Part shown: positions 24,038 through 35,189 of the stretch, piece after piece
How the letters are laid out: each line of letters starts with the position of its first letter
Numbering within the stretch: the first letter of the stretch is position 1
From: Excoecaria cochinchinensis
Taxonomy: Eukaryota; Streptophyta; Magnoliopsida; Malpighiales; Euphorbiaceae
DNA: 64,000 nt
Direction of reading: 5' to 3'
NCBI GenBank assembly: GCA_947683425.1
Contig: CANTUQ010000004.1
Coordinates: 11,570,001-11,634,000, forward strand
The notes under the pieces: generated by a model
Told to the model about the DNA's origin: nothing
The model's input: the letters and a program-made list of their open reading frames with translations, nothing else
Databases searched by the model: none
Made by a program: the position numbers and the translations under genes

Positions 24038-24515
24038 CTATCTCAAAAAACAGCCGCGAAACTATTTTTTAAAGCAAAAACAGATTTTTACCGCAAAATG
24101 AAGTGAAAAGGGGAGGGCAAAATAAAGGAAGATAAAAGCGAGAAGTCAAAAAGAACAAGAATAAAAATAAAGATAAAATAATAAGGAGAAGAAGTTCGGA
24201 ATATTTACCCTCAGATAATATCTTGGTTGGATTTTTAGTGTCGATCAGAGTCCCGCACGCTCCACGAGAAACAAAATGAAGGGTCAAGAATGAGGAAAAT
24301 AGATTGTTTCCTTCTTGAACCTTCAAAAAACTGAATTTTGGAATAAAAAACTTTAGGAAAACTAATTGGATTGAGCTCCTTTTAATGATTTGATTCTTAA
24401 ACTATTAAAGATTTCTTGATTTTGTGTTTATTGGAAGAGAGAGAAAACAAGTGTTAATTTTGACAGAGTCTTCCCTTTAGAAATTTTTCCAACCCCTTTC
24501 TTGGTGGGAAATGAA

Positions 24516-24529
24516 AGCTTTTATAGGCC
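24516..24529 (-). promoter_or_regulatory. TATA box of the Tat solo LTR
   Basis: The minus strand reads GGCCTATAAAAGCT, about 430 bp from the LTR start, directly downstream of the GC dyad block. Confidence 0.6.
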
Positions 24530-24533
24530 AGGG

Positions 24534-24750
24534 GTGACCGACGGGCGTCAGTTCCATAGACGGGCGTCGGTTTAATCCTACTGACACAAGGATTCAACCG
24601 ACGGGCCTGCAATTCTCACCGACAGGCATCGGAGAGGTTGCATGCTCCGGGAAATCAGGTTACGTGCCTCGGAAGATCAGTCCCTCCGACGGGCGTCGGA
24701 AGATCCCATAGGCCGTCTGTGACCCGAAGCGACGGTCTTCCCATTGACAG
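24534..24750. repeat. GC-rich dyad block 2 in Tat solo LTR (upstream of TATA)
   Basis: At least five units of CCGACGGGCGTCGG or close variants, spaced 25-60 bp, immediately upstream of the TATA box in element orientation. Confidence 0.7.
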
Positions 24751-24961
24751 GCGGGCAGTCCGCCGGTGGAGAAAAAACATCTTTTTGACCCCAAAATTCC
24801 CCATTTCCTCCCTCTTTCCTACGAAGACTGAAAGAACACATTTCTCGTGAAGCAGGGGACCAAAACCTCCGAATCTCAACCGTTTGTACGGACTCGGACG
24901 TTGATTCCTCATCGGGTAATCTCTGATACAGACCGCCTCGGGACAGGGTGCTTACAAAGGG

Positions 24962-25350
24962 CAACTCGTGTTGATGCTCTTCTTGGCCGAAAGGCCGATT
25001 GTGAGTGGGAACAGGGGAAAGCACGAGACGCTCTCCGACAACACGACTCGTACTTAAGCTCTAAAGCCAGTCACGAGTCGTGCTTGCGTGCACTACTCTT
25101 GACTTGGCTTCCTGCCCACATGGATCGCATGTCCCTCAGTGTACTCCGATCGGATCTCTCCATATCTCATCCAGCAGCCAAGCACTCCATCGCTTGAGCA
25201 ACCAAGAGCTGAGAGCCGAATGCAGAGAGCTGAAATCCGATCGAGAAGGGGGAAGCAGGGACATGAGTCGTGCCTGGTCGGAACGACTCATGGTGGTGCC
25301 CATCCCCATGTCACAAGTCGTGCTTTAAAGCATGTCTCGTGACCTGGCTT
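24962..25350. repeat. GC-rich palindrome array in LTR b
   Basis: CACGAGTCGTG, GACACGACTCGT and related dyads recur roughly every 40-60 bp. Several overlapping frames exist here, but they follow the repeat composition and are not genes. Confidence 0.65.
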
Positions 25351-25933
25351 CCTAGCAAAGCATTCGTGCCTTCCACTTTCCTGATCGGAAACTTCCTGAC
25401 TTTCAACCGATAGCCGACAGTAGCAAAATCCAAAAAATTTGCAGTAAATCCATTCAACTCAAATTTGCTCCTCTAATCCATCTTTTATGCATCACGACTT
25501 AATCAAATCAACACTTATAACATTTAAGCTCACATGCATTTCACAAATATTATATTTCCAGAAAATCATAAGGAAATGCATCTAGAATAAAGAAATTCCC
25601 AAACCTGTCAATCTTAAGCTGACTTGCCTTCTCTTTCCCCTTGGGATCACGAGTAGGCACTTCTCAATCGAAAAACCCAAGAAATCACACAAATGCAAAA
25701 CCTAGGTTAAAAACGCATCTAACAAACCGAAAGGAAAATGAAAGAAGAAGAAGAAGACGAAAAGACTCAACAAATTTACCAAATAGAGCTTGAGAGCTCA
25801 TCAATTCCCACCAAACCCACTTGGATCCAAGCTAGTGCACACTTGAAAGAGAAAGAGGAAGAAGAGATAAAGAGAAGAGGGAATAAAATGGGAAAGAGAC
25901 AGCAAAATGAGTGCTCCCTTTTTCTCTCTCCTT

Positions 25934-25944
25934 CTATTTATACC
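25934..25944 (-). promoter_or_regulatory. TATA box of LTR b
   Basis: The minus strand reads GGTATAAATAG, followed downstream by a GAGAGAGAAAAAGGGAGC leader. Confidence 0.6.
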
Positions 25945-26348
25945 TGCTTCCTAAATAGCCATGTAACACCCCTACACCCCCTGGAAGGATATAGGGGCGC
26001 CACGTGGACACTTGCATATATATACACTAGCGGAAGTGATAGCACAATACACAGACATATAGAAATAATAAAATAAAGTAACACTTCGCTAGGGCGCACC
26101 ATAATTTTAATAATATTCATATAAAAAAAAACTGATATCATTCTTATAATACAAACTTTTATCATTTAACTTTACATATACATTTAACATGTGATTCCTA
26201 TACTCGTATTACATAATGATGTTACTCAAAACATCATAAACCCTATCTCTAACTTATACAAAAAGGTGTAACAAAAGCTCCTAGTGGCCTGGAACTGCAT
26301 ATGCACGCTCTCGTGTATCCGAACCTATAACCTACATGGAAATAAACA

Positions 26349-26377
26349 TCCGTGCTAAGCGAGAAAGCTTAGTGAGG
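26349..26377 (-). other. Conserved LTR hairpin in LTR c
   Basis: The minus strand reads CACTAAGCTTTCTCGCTTAG, followed by CACGGAT; the AAGC/GCTT stem is retained. Confidence 0.6.
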
Positions 26378-26676
26378 ATGAAAATAATGCAAATGACTTC
26401 TTTTCGAAGTCACACATAAATCACACATTTCATATAACAATAATCAAATAGCTCATTCATATAACTTTCAACCTTGTACAGATCATGTGCTCAAATATAA
26501 CATTAACCATGTGTTCACATTCATGCAACATTTACTTGTAGACAGGACTGTCATGTACTCAAAATATTATTCTCCTGTGCTATAACATTTATTCAGAGCA
26601 ATACTTTTAATCGTCACAAGATCACTACACAACATTAATAACTGAATTCCTTTCATGGTGGATACGGGTTACTCTA

Positions 26677-26694
26677 GATACTGTTTACAGTATC
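26677..26694 (-). other. Ladder hairpin in LTR c
   Basis: Perfect GATACTG/CAGTATC stem with a TTTA loop, at the ladder position of this LTR. Neighbouring ladder stems are weak here. Confidence 0.5.
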
Positions 26695-27045
26695 TTACAT
26701 GTGGAGAATTAACTCAAACTCTATGGAATATACAAGGTATTCAAAACTCTGGGCATAATTAAGGCCAACTCTAGCAGCTGCACTTTAATCCTTTATAAGC
26801 ATGCTTATCTATCCACTATAACGGTAATTAGGCTCAAAAACAACTCAATTATACAATATATCATTGCCAAAACTATACTGTAATTCAAGTACACTCATCA
26901 AATTCAGAGACATTTAATTCATGTACAAACCTTATTAAACTCATATATAGGCTAACTCGGATACCATGTGCAAGCAATAACCCATGTGAAAAGAAAGAGA
27001 AACTATTTTCAAGAAAAAAAATAAAGTGAACAGGAAAAATGTACT

Positions 27046-27420
27046 GTCACGCTCGCGACAGAAAGCAACTCACCCGAAAACAGGATAGAGAGAGCACGAC
27101 TTGTGCTCATGCGTGTGACTCGTGCTCATGCATTTGACTCGTGCTCATCTGTGTGACTCGTGCTCATTTGTGTGACTCGTGCTCATGCGTGTGACTCGTG
27201 CTCATCTGTGTGACTTGTGCTCATGCGTGTGACTTGTGCTCAGGTGTGTCACTCACGCTCATCTGCGTGACTAGTGCTCATTTGTGTGACTCGTGTTCAT
27301 TTGCGTGACTCGTGTCCATTTGTGTGACTCGTGTTCATTTATGTGACTTGTGCATCTGCTGAGAAAAGTTGGAGAAATCTATCTCCGTTGTGACCGCGAC
27401 GAACGTCACGCTCGCGACAG
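27046..27420. repeat. GC dyads flanking a 19-bp minisatellite in LTR c
   Basis: CTGTCACGCTCGCGACAG occurs at 27044-27061 and a near copy at 27403-27421. Between them lie about thirteen 19-bp units TGACTCGTGCTCATGCGTG (27092-27357), with C/T changes mainly at CpG-like positions. Confidence 0.85.
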
Positions 27421-27829
27421 AAGCATTTTCCTTCCCAAAGTGCTATATTTTTCTCTGTTTTCAAAACCCAACATGATCCTATCACTCACACATGCAGTAA
27501 ACTCCTATTTTAGCATACTACCGCCCTCTAAAACCATGCTCATGATCAAAATTACACTCAATCACATAGATTAACAACCATTAAAGTACTGCAAGAAATC
27601 AAAATGAACATATATACAAATATACACTAAAAGAGCTGATAACTTCAATATAGTACTTAGTTTTGATAGTGTTTTCGTATGATTTTTGGCTGTTTAGTTG
27701 TGTTTTTTTGTCATGTTATGTTTCCTTTAGGTTAATTTTGCTAATCTTAGTCCAATTGGAATTTTGATGCATTATAGATAGCTTTTTGATGGAGTTTGAC
27801 TTGTCTTTACAGGTGTGGTTCTAGGTACC

Positions 27830-28222
27830 TCACGGTCACAACCAAATTGGTTGTGACCGTGACATAAAAAGGAATTGAAAATAGGAGCTGACTTATATGG
27901 GTCACAGTCACAACAAAACTCATTGTGACCGTGACATAGAGATCCATCGGACAGAATGCAAGCATGAAGCACCTCACGGTGGCAACCTATTTGGTTGTCA
28001 CCGTGACATGAAAATCACCAAGGCAGAATCAGTTGAGAAGACCTCACGGTGGCAACAAATTTTATTGCCACCGTGACATAAATTTTTCCTGGACAGAAGC
28101 TAAAATTGAAGACCTCACGGTGGCAATAGATTTTATTGCCACCGTGACCCCTGTCCTATGCGCAAAGGCAGATTAACGTTCTTGACACCTCACGGTGGCA
28201 ACAGATTTACTTGCCACCGTGA
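27830..28222. repeat. Array of six 33-bp palindromes in Athila U3 (5' LTR)
   Basis: Unit 1 (27830-27862) has perfect 16-base arms TCACGGTCACAACCAA and TTGGTTGTGACCGTGA around one base. Later units (27974-28006, 28044-28076, 28115-28147, 28189-28222) carry TCACGGTGGCAAC..TTGCCACCGTGA, with matching changes in both arms. The spacing is about 70 bp. The array ends a dozen bases before the TATA box. Confidence 0.9.
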
Positions 28223-28233
28223 ACACTCTGACA

Positions 28234-28243
28234 TTATATAAAC
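28234..28243 (+). promoter_or_regulatory. TATA box of Athila 5' LTR
   Basis: TTATATAAAC, directly after the palindrome array. The 3' LTR has CTATATAAAC at 41798-41807. Confidence 0.7.
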
Positions 28244-29436
28244 ATATTTTTCTGTTTGGCCAGTGTTCCGAATTTTTTTAGTTTAGTTTTCATATTAGTT
28301 TTGAGATTGACAATTTTCTGAGCTTTTCTTCTATTCTAAATTTTAGGTTTCCAATTTTTGTCTTTAATTTTGAATTAGAAATCAAGAATATTTCATCAGA
28401 TACACATATTTTATTTTCAAGAGAGTTTTATTTTTGGGTTTTTAGAATTTGAATTTAATTCTGCATTGAAGATCCAAAGAAGAAGATTGAAGAACGTGGG
28501 ATTCAACCGGGATTTTCGCCTCAATGAATTTATGGGTTTATTCTTTCCTTTATTCTTTTGATTTTGTAATGGATTGTGAGTAGTCTTTTAGTTGTTTAGG
28601 AGATCTCTGAATCCACTACCCTTGATGTGAATTCTGAACATGCTTTGATATTCAATATATGAAAGAAAGGTTTATTTTACTGGTTTTTATTGTCAAATCA
28701 TGAGATGTATATTTTCAAGTTAATTTCCAGTTTTGATGAATGACTTAATTCATGTATCTTTATTGGTTATTGAGTTATATGGATTGAATGTCAGGATCAA
28801 TTATCTTCAGATTTTATATCATGTTTGCTGTATCATTTGGACTGCTCCGGAATGGGAATCTAGATGTGCAGGTTTTCATGGTTTAAGATTGGAGTGAGGA
28901 GTGAAATAATTCGGTTTTGGGTTGTTTGGCTCCTGAATGGGAAACAAACCAAACTTAGGATTTTAGACCCATGCTTAGGCTAGTTGTATGGCTTACTCCG
29001 GAATGGGACGTCATGCAATTAGAATAGCTTGCTCCGGAATGGGACACTTGGGTTAAGAGGGTTATCCCGATTTCTTTCATATAGGATTCTTAGATTAATT
29101 TTATTCACATTTGGGTATGGGGTGGATGAGTGAACCTGAGCAACGTTCTTTTCATTCTTGAATTTTTCGCTTGCTTTATTCTGTTATCAGTTTTTGTTAT
29201 CAGTTTTTGCTGTTAGCTTTATTTGTTTACTTTTCACTTGCTTTTTAGCTGTTTAATTCTTTTGTTTTTAATCAATAGATTACTAAATCAATTCAAACTT
29301 TTGGGAATTCTTTAGCACACATTTGATTTTCTTCACTTACACACACAGTCCCTTGGGTACGATAGCTCGGGGTCTTAATTTTATCCACTGTATTACTTGC
29401 CCATTCAGTACACTTGCTGAGATCGTGTCAAGTTTT

Positions 29437-29454
29437 TGGCACCATTGCCGGGGA
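29437..29454 (+). other. Primer-binding site of Athila
   Basis: TGGCACCATTGCCGGGGA, six bases after the LTR end. It closely fits the tRNA-Asp site typical of Athila. Confidence 0.8.
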
Positions 29455-29552
29455 TTGGCGTTGTTTGTGAGTTTTGATTTTTATTTGTATGTGTTTTTCT
29501 TTTGTTTATTTATTTTATTTTATTTTTTATTCTTTGCAGGTAGTCATGGTGC

Positions 29553-31171
29553 ATGAGCAGATTGAGATAAGAACAAATAGCACCCTACGACCCTGAAATC
29601 GAGAGGACTTTACATCAGCGAAGGAGAGCCAACAGAGATAACAACATGGAAAACAATCCTCCATCTATTGATGAACTTCCTCCCGGGAACGAACAAGTGC
29701 CGAGGGCACAGCAAGAGAATCCGAAAAAATATAGAGAAGAGGCCCCTAGGCAGAGAATGATAAGGGAATATGCTGTACCGAGATGGAATGAGGATCATCG
29801 GACAATTGTGCTGCCACGGGGAGTATAGTTTGAACTTAAGCCAGCAACCATTAATATGGTACAGAGGAACCAGTTTTCGGGTTCAGAAGTGGAAGATCCT
29901 GCGTAGCACTTGGACATATTTTTGGAGGTTAGTGATACGGTCCAAATTCCAGGAGTAACATCTGACTCGGTAATATTAAAATTATTTCCGTTTACCTTGA
30001 TCGAAAAAGCAAGAGAATGGCTGCAAATGTTACCGAGACAGTCCATCAGATCATGGGACCAGTTACAAGAGAGGTTTTTGATGCAATTCTTCCCTCCTAT
30101 AAAGATTGCAAACATCCGCAACAGCATTTTGGGTTTTAGCCAAATGAGTGAGGAACCTTTTCATGAGGCCTGGGAAAGGTTTATATGATTGTTGAGAAGC
30201 TGTCCACACCATGAGATAGCAATCTACCATTTGATGATGCAATTCTATAAAGGAGTTACACCGCAAACAAGATCCCTTTTGGATGCATCATTAGGAGGTT
30301 CATTCATGAATAGGATGCAGGAGGAAGCTTTCCATCTGTTGGATGAAATGGCAGCGAATGATGCTCAATGGGCTAATCCTAGATCGGTTTCGAAGAGACA
30401 AGGAATACATAATGTGGAAGAGGTGTCTATGTTGAAGGCACAGATTGAGTCAATGAAAAAAGAGATAAGTGGATTGAAAGTCCAAAATGTAGCTTCTGTG
30501 TCTCAAGAGAGTGGATGGTAGGAAAGTGGGCAATCTAGTCAAGAGAGTGGAGCAATGGGAGATGTAAATGCTGTAGGAGATTACCGAAGGAATGACCCTT
30601 ACAGTAACACATATAATCCGAGATAGAGAAATCATCCCAACTTCTCTTGGAAGGATCGAAATCAGAATGCTTCATCATCCTATTCACAAGCAAGAGCTCT
30701 CTTCAACCAAAACACTCAATACCAACCACCATATCCATCCCATTAAAACAAAGGTCAAGGTTTTACTCAATCACAGGGTCAGTCATACCACCCACTAGGA
30801 TATCAACCGAGGCCACCTGTTCAAGAGAAAAAGCCAAACCTTGAAGATATGTTAGCTAGCGTCATGAACAGTCAACAGCAGTTTGTGAATAGCCATCAAC
30901 AATTTATAGCTAACCAAGAAGCAAGGTGGAAATCTCAAGAACAATGGAATCGGAATTAAGACGCTCCCATGAGAAATTTAGAAACCCAAATGGGACAGCT
31001 TACAAATTCTATGTCTCAGAGGCAACCAAGGACTTTTCCTTTGAATGTGGACCGGAATCCAAAGGAAGAGGCTAAAGCAATCACACTGAGAAGTGGCAAG
31101 GAGGTGGCATAGAGAGAGGGCCAAGGTAAAAATTCTTCACCATCATTTGATATGGAGGAGCCGACACGGAA
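29553..31171 (+). pseudogene. Athila gag (interrupted by B1)
   Basis: One frame from ATG at 29553 (MSRLR, then a stop) runs to the B1 insertion. It encodes the capsid protein that packages element RNA in the cytoplasm. Readable landmarks: YDPEIERTL near 29587, FLEVSDTVQIPG (29916), the capsid-type REWLQMLPRQSIRSWDQL then FLMQFFPP (30010-30105), LLDASLGGSFMNRM (30280), a Lys-rich helix MLKAQIESMKKEI (30430), NHPNFSWKDRN (30628) and AITLRSGKEVA (31078). All are in frame, with about nine in-frame stops, several at CAG, CAA or TGG positions. B1 inserted in the codon series PTR|KVSN, which resumes in the same frame at 38589. It cannot produce a full Gag. Confidence 0.85.
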
Positions 31172-32089
31172 TGTCACATCCCATTTGCCCCCTAGTAGAA
31201 TGAGCCTGTCTGTCTATCTGTATGTGTAAGCATTCGCATGTGTTCGGCATTTCATAAGGGTATGTCAGTAGAAATGCATGTTTTGGGTTTTATTATTGTG
31301 AGGGTGCATTCATGGCACTAGTATGTTAATTAAATGAGAAATATTTGTGTGCATGTGTTCATACCATTGTATGCTATGCATAAGTTAAGAGGGTTTTAGG
31401 TGTGAGTAGTGTAGGTTATTTTGGTGTGAGTGATTAGTTTCACCAATAGGAAATTGATACATATTTAGGATAAAGAAAAGAAAAAGAAAAGGGAATGAAA
31501 GAAAAGGATCTTAGAGATTTACGTTTCTTTTCTCACTCTTTTTCTTCTTCTTCATTTTCTTTATTTCAAGTACTGTATTGTTGATTCAAGGTCTTATTGG
31601 TGAAATTGATTCTCTCTTTGCACCCTCTCTAGTAAGTAATTGAATTCTCTCATCTAGTTGTTTCATTTACTTCATCTTCTTCTTCCTTAAGTTTAGATTT
31701 AACTTAGGGTTTTCTTTGTGAATATTCTTGCTGTGTTTGTGTTTAGCTGAAGCTCCTCGCGATCCTAAGGGTAAAGAGGTTGCTGGACCTAGTGGAGCTA
31801 AGTGATAGAGGCTTAGATTTCAGGTTTGGGAATTTTTGATTGTGTTTTGTGTGATTTTAAGTTTACTGTAAAATTTAGGGTTTATATGTTCTTGAAGAAT
31901 TTGAATGCAAATACCCTTGATTAGGTTGACTGAATACTGGTTTGAGTTGTTTATATGTTGTTTGAATTGTTTGGGATCTTCCTTGAAAGGTATGAATTGA
32001 TTTGTATGGTTTTAAATCAAATTTGGATTGATTTTATTGTTCTGGAAATTCTGGAAATCGAGTTCTGTCAAAAATCCCGTTATTCCTGA

Positions 32090-32580
32090 TGCTGTCGCGC
32101 GACTCGCCAAGAAGAGAGGCAAGTCACGAGACGTGATCTCAGGTCACGTCGCGTGACCTGCCAGCTTGAGGCTGGTCGCGGGTTGTGGCTGCCTGTCACA
32201 ACTCGTGACCCGTTGAGATGAAGCCAGTCATGAGACGTGACTCCCCGTCACGCCATGTGACCGGCTGTGGGAAGGCAAGTCGCGTAGCAGCTGAAGAGAA
32301 GCAAGTCACGAGACGTGACGACTAGTTATGTCGCGTGACCTGCGAGAGTGCCGAAGCAAGTCACGAGACGTGACGTCCAGTCACGTCGCGTGACCTGTGA
32401 GGGCGCTGCGTGATCTGCAAGATCACGTCTCATGATCTGTGAGGGACGAGGCGTGATCAGCAAGAGATGTCGTCTGATCCGCGGGGGCAGAGCAAGTCAC
32501 GAGACGTGATCCTCAGTCACGTCGCGTGACCTGCCCTGTGAGGAGGCCAGTCACGCCTTGTGACCAGCCAATCTTGCCCG
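32090..32580. repeat. GC-rich palindrome array in B1 5' LTR
   Basis: About twelve dyads alternate between AGTCACGAGACGTGACT and AGTCACGTCGCGTGACCTG forms, each preceded by GCAAG or GCCAG. The 3' LTR copy is 36940-37425, where several CpG sites differ by C/T. Confidence 0.9.
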
Positions 32581-32844
32581 TTTCCCCGTTCTTCTCTTTT
32601 CTGAAATTTCCCAGCTTTTGACTCAAAAATAAATCTAGTATTTTCTTCTGGATGAATTTATACTGTAGTATAATGCCAGTCCTACTTGTATATACTCTGA
32701 TTTGAATAATACCATTAATTTCTGATGAATACTAATATGTACTCTGAAAGGTGATCTGTTTGACGCATAACCTGCTAGAGTCAAGTAAGTGGATAGTTAG
32801 GCATGCCTAATAGAGTCTTTTAGCTGCAGCCCTCAGTTCAGTTT

Positions 32845-33005
32845 GGACCCCGATCAGGTCCCCGTTTGGTTCCTCGCGAACCCATCAGTATAGAATCTTG
32901 TTTAAGATCCCCTCAGTGAATCAATAACATGTTTTGATAAATTATATGATATTTGATTTGTACCTGTGAGGTACCCTCAGTATTCGATTCGTACCCGTAA
33001 GGTAC
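32845..33005 (+). other. Hairpin ladder in B1 5' LTR
   Basis: GGACC/GGTCC (32845-32861), GGTTC/GAACC with loop CTCGC (32868-32882), GAATCTT/AAGATCC (32893-32910, one mismatch; perfect GGATCTT in the 3' LTR), GTACCT/AGGTAC (32960-32974) and GTACC/GGTAC (32991-33005). Confidence 0.75.
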
Positions 33006-33293
33006 CCTCAGTACACTCGATATCCACTACCTAGAGTCAGCAGGTGTTCATTTATTGTTCAATTGATTTGTTCTGTTCTGATTTGGATATGAAATATGAT
33101 ATCTGAGTAAGTATATGATGAGATGCATGTCAGATTATTCTCGAATGAATATGATTGTGAGATATTGATTATATGGCCTTTATACGTGAATACGTTTATA
33201 TGTATTATGCTAACCTTTGCATATTGCCATTCTGAATGTGACATGTTTCGGCGACCATTGTGAATGGCCGTCCATAATTTATGTGTGTTTCCC

Positions 33294-33336
33294 CACTAAG
33301 CGTTTATCGCTTAGCACGGTGTGTTTACCCGTGCAG
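33294..33336 (+). other. Conserved double hairpin in B1 5' LTR
   Basis: Stem 1 AAGCG-TTTAT-CGCTT (33298-33312); stem 2 GCACGG..CCGTGC (33314-33334). Confidence 0.75.
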
Positions 33337-33741
33337 GTGCGGAAGGAGTTTTGCCTTGTGAGAGTCACCATCATCAAGCCAACACAGAAGGGTTTTAGTG
33401 TAGGGCTCAGTTTTGTATCAGTGATGATTCTTTTTGTATTGAACTTTCTCTGTATCAGTTTTGTATCAGCTTCCGCATTTGTAATTATATTTTGGTTATG
33501 TAATATTATTTTTTGTTTCAGCTAGTTGATCAGATCATTATTGTAATAGTTTATTATAGTAATGCATGATCAGCTTTTGCTTTCTGCATGTAAAGATTTT
33601 AATTATTCTGTATTTCTGAATGTATGTTATGAATGAATATATGATATACTTTGTACTTGCTTGGTGGCACCTTTACTCATACAGCATTTCACTCCTTCTC
33701 GGATGGGATCGCCTACGTATGGGAAGGGGGTGTGACAGTTG

Positions 33742-33753
33742 TGGTATCAGAGC
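33742..33753 (+). other. Primer-binding site of B1
   Basis: TGGTATCAGAGC, four bases after the LTR end: the exact plant initiator tRNA-Met site. Confidence 0.9.
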
Positions 33754-33857
33754 ATAGGTTTAGGCATTTCTGGGTGTTGTTGTGATTGTTCTGAATTGCT
33801 TAGATGTGAATATGTCTAGATCTGTGTTGGCTAATGCGGGTGTTCCTGTTTGTTTAG

Positions 33858-35189
33858 ATGGCTTCTAATTCTGCCCATGGTGCGCATGAGGAATCCGCCG
33901 AGAGTGTGAATCCTCCAGCTGTAGATCAGTCTGTTTCTGTTACTGTGTCGGCTCAGCATGCTAGGGTCCAGCCCGAGGCCGCAGCCATGCCCTTTGAGGC
34001 TATGTTTAGACTGCATCAGGACATGGCTAGGGTTTTGGAGAGAGTGACTGCTCCTAGAGCACCTATGGAGAATTTGAGAAGGGCAGGAGTTGAGGATTTC
34101 TATGGCACTGGTTTGAATGAGTCTGAGTTGGCAGAGAGATGGTTAGATAAAGTAAAGCATGCTTTGAGGGAGATTCGGTGTCCTCCTGATCAGCAGGCAG
34201 AGTGTGCACTAGCTCTTCTGCAAGGGTCTGCATTCGAATGGTGGGAATTAGTTTCCAGGCATCCTCAGCTACCGGATCCGATTACTTGGGAGTTCTTTGA
34301 GGGTGAGTTCACAAAGAAGTACATTACTCAGACTTATAGAGATTCGAGATGGGTGCAGTTTCTGAGTTTGAGACAGAGGGCTATGTCTGTAGCGGATTAT
34401 GAGAAAGAGTTCAACAGGTTATCTCGCTATGCCCCACGAGGAGTTATGACTGATGACTTTAGATGCAAGCATTTCGAGGCTGGGTTAAATGAGTCTTTGA
34501 AGATTGCTTTGATTTCTCTGATGTGCATACCTGGGGTTAGCTATTATCAGATTGTAGAGGCTGCTGTGAGAGCTGAGTTGTCTGAGACTGTGATGAGAGA
34601 GAGAGCTCAGAGGAGGAGTTCTTCTCGTGGAGGATCTTCTTCGAGTAAGAGATCTAGGAACCCACAGGATGAGTCATCATCTGGTCCGGCTTCTAGAGGT
34701 AGACGACACGGTCCTACAGCTGTGTCAGGTTCTGGTAGGGGTGGCAGAGCTGAGACTACATCAGTTTGTCCTCATTGTAGTAAGACACATCGGGGTGAGT
34801 GTAGATGGCTCTCCGGTGCATGCTTCAGGTGTGGGAGTTCGGAGCATCAGTTGGCCAGTTGTCCGAGATTGCATGAGGATTCAGGTTCCCAGAGAGAGGG
34901 CAGTAGGGTTGGTTCGAATGCTTCCCAGGCTACTCGTGGCAGAGGCCGAGGTAGAGGTAGAGGTGGACGGCATAGAGATGGGGCTGCTTCTGAGACTGTT
35001 GAGCATCCTCCTCAGGGTGCCATTAGAGCTTATGCTATGAGAGCCAGAGATGAGCAGGACGCGCCTGATGTTATTGCTGGTAAGTTCCTACTCCATGACA
35101 CTGAGTTGTATGCTCTAATTGATCCTGGTTCCACACACTCATATTTGTGCACAGATAAAATTGTTGATAAATTGCATTCAGTTGATTAG
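33858..35189 (+). CDS. Tekay Gag plus protease start, stopped by one TAG
   Basis: 443 codons from ATG. It encodes the capsid and nucleocapsid and enters the aspartic protease. Capsid core at residues about 75-250 (VEDFYGTGLNESELAERWL, ECALALLQGSAFEWWELV, DYEKEFNRLSRYAPRGV). A basic Arg/Ser/Gly stretch follows, then zinc-binding CPHCSKTHRGEC and CFRCGSSEHQLASC (about 302-337), with all Cys/His present. An RGRGRGRGGR run follows. The protease begins at IAGKFLLHDTELYALIDPGS, with the catalytic Asp in DPGS near residue 422. The TAG at 35187-35189 replaces a CAG present in B2 (EIDQLDYE). Reading continues in the same frame at 35190, so this is the first part of one polyprotein. A Gag of this length could still be made. 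Confidence 0.88.
   Translation: MASNSAHGAHEESAESVNPPAVDQSVSVTVSAQHARVQPEAAAMPFEAMFRLHQDMARVLERVTAPRAPMENLRRAGVEDFYGTGLNESELAERWLDKVKHALREIRCPPDQQAECALALLQGSAFEWWELVSRHPQLPDPITWEFFEGEFTKKYITQTYRDSRWVQFLSLRQRAMSVADYEKEFNRLSRYAPRGVMTDDFRCKHFEAGLNESLKIALISLMCIPGVSYYQIVEAAVRAELSETVMRERAQRRSSSRGGSSSSKRSRNPQDESSSGPASRGRRHGPTAVSGSGRGGRAETTSVCPHCSKTHRGECRWLSGACFRCGSSEHQLASCPRLHEDSGSQREGSRVGSNASQATRGRGRGRGRGGRHRDGAASETVEHPPQGAIRAYAMRARDEQDAPDVIAGKFLLHDTELYALIDPGSTHSYLCTDKIVDKLHSVD

Larger units (their letters stand above)
22868..24956 (-). mobile_element. Solo LTR of a Tat element
   Basis: On the plus strand it runs TGTGACGCGCGTCGG to GGGTGCTTACA, 2089 bp, flanked by AAGGG on both sides (22863-22867 and 24957-24961). 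Both ends match Tat A and T3 LTR ends, including the GGGCAACAAGGACGTTT block near 22980 and the GGGTAATCTCTG block at 24915. It arose by LTR-LTR recombination and sits inside LTR b. Confidence 0.9.
21881..25961 (-). mobile_element. Tekay-like LTR b, minus strand, both ends missing, split by a Tat solo LTR
   Basis: Its parts are 21881-22867 and 24957-25961. In minus orientation they carry TATA (25934-25944), GC array (24962-25350), GGCATACCTA box (about 22679), hairpin ladder (22511-22642), and double hairpin followed by a GCCAACACAAAGGG block (22150-22243). The 3' LTR tip is lost at the junction with LTR a; the U3 tip is cut by LTR c at 25962. Confidence 0.65.
27637..29430 (+). repeat. 5' LTR of Athila
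   Basis: 1794 bp. U3 holds six palindromes (27830-28222), then TATAAA at 28236. It ends GAGATCGTGTCA just before the primer site. Confidence 0.9.
31172..33737 (+). repeat. 5' LTR of B1
   Basis: 2566 bp. Order: U3, leader with CCTAAGG..GAGGTTGCTGG, palindrome array 32090-32580, GATAGTTAGGCATGCCTAAT box (32794), hairpin ladder 32845-33005, double hairpin 33294-33336, and GATCGCCTACGTATGGG before the end. A 102-codon frame at 33217-33525 is inside the LTR and overlaps the hairpins; I do not regard it as a gene. Confidence 0.92.

Noticed and set aside
24655..25342. Cluster of 67-116-codon frames on both strands
   Set aside because: Same cause: GC-rich dyad blocks of the Tat solo LTR and LTR b, broken by an LTR border at 24956.
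25738..26076. A 112-codon plus-strand frame starting MKEEEEDEKTQQIYQ
   Set aside because: It is antisense to the leader of LTR b (a pyrimidine tract read backwards as Glu/Lys) and crosses into LTR c.
33217..33525. A 102-codon frame present in both B1 LTRs (also 38068-38376) as a possible conserved gene
   Set aside because: Duplication is explained by LTR identity; the frame overlaps the conserved hairpins and has no counterpart of the same length in B2 or S.
33742..33753. Possible tRNA-Met gene fragment
   Set aside because: Only the 12-base primer complement is present; no cloverleaf. The same applies to the Athila and Tat primer sites.
34627..35040. A 137-codon frame overlapping Tekay gag
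   Set aside because: It is in an alternative frame over the basic gag region, which the established Gag frame explains fully.
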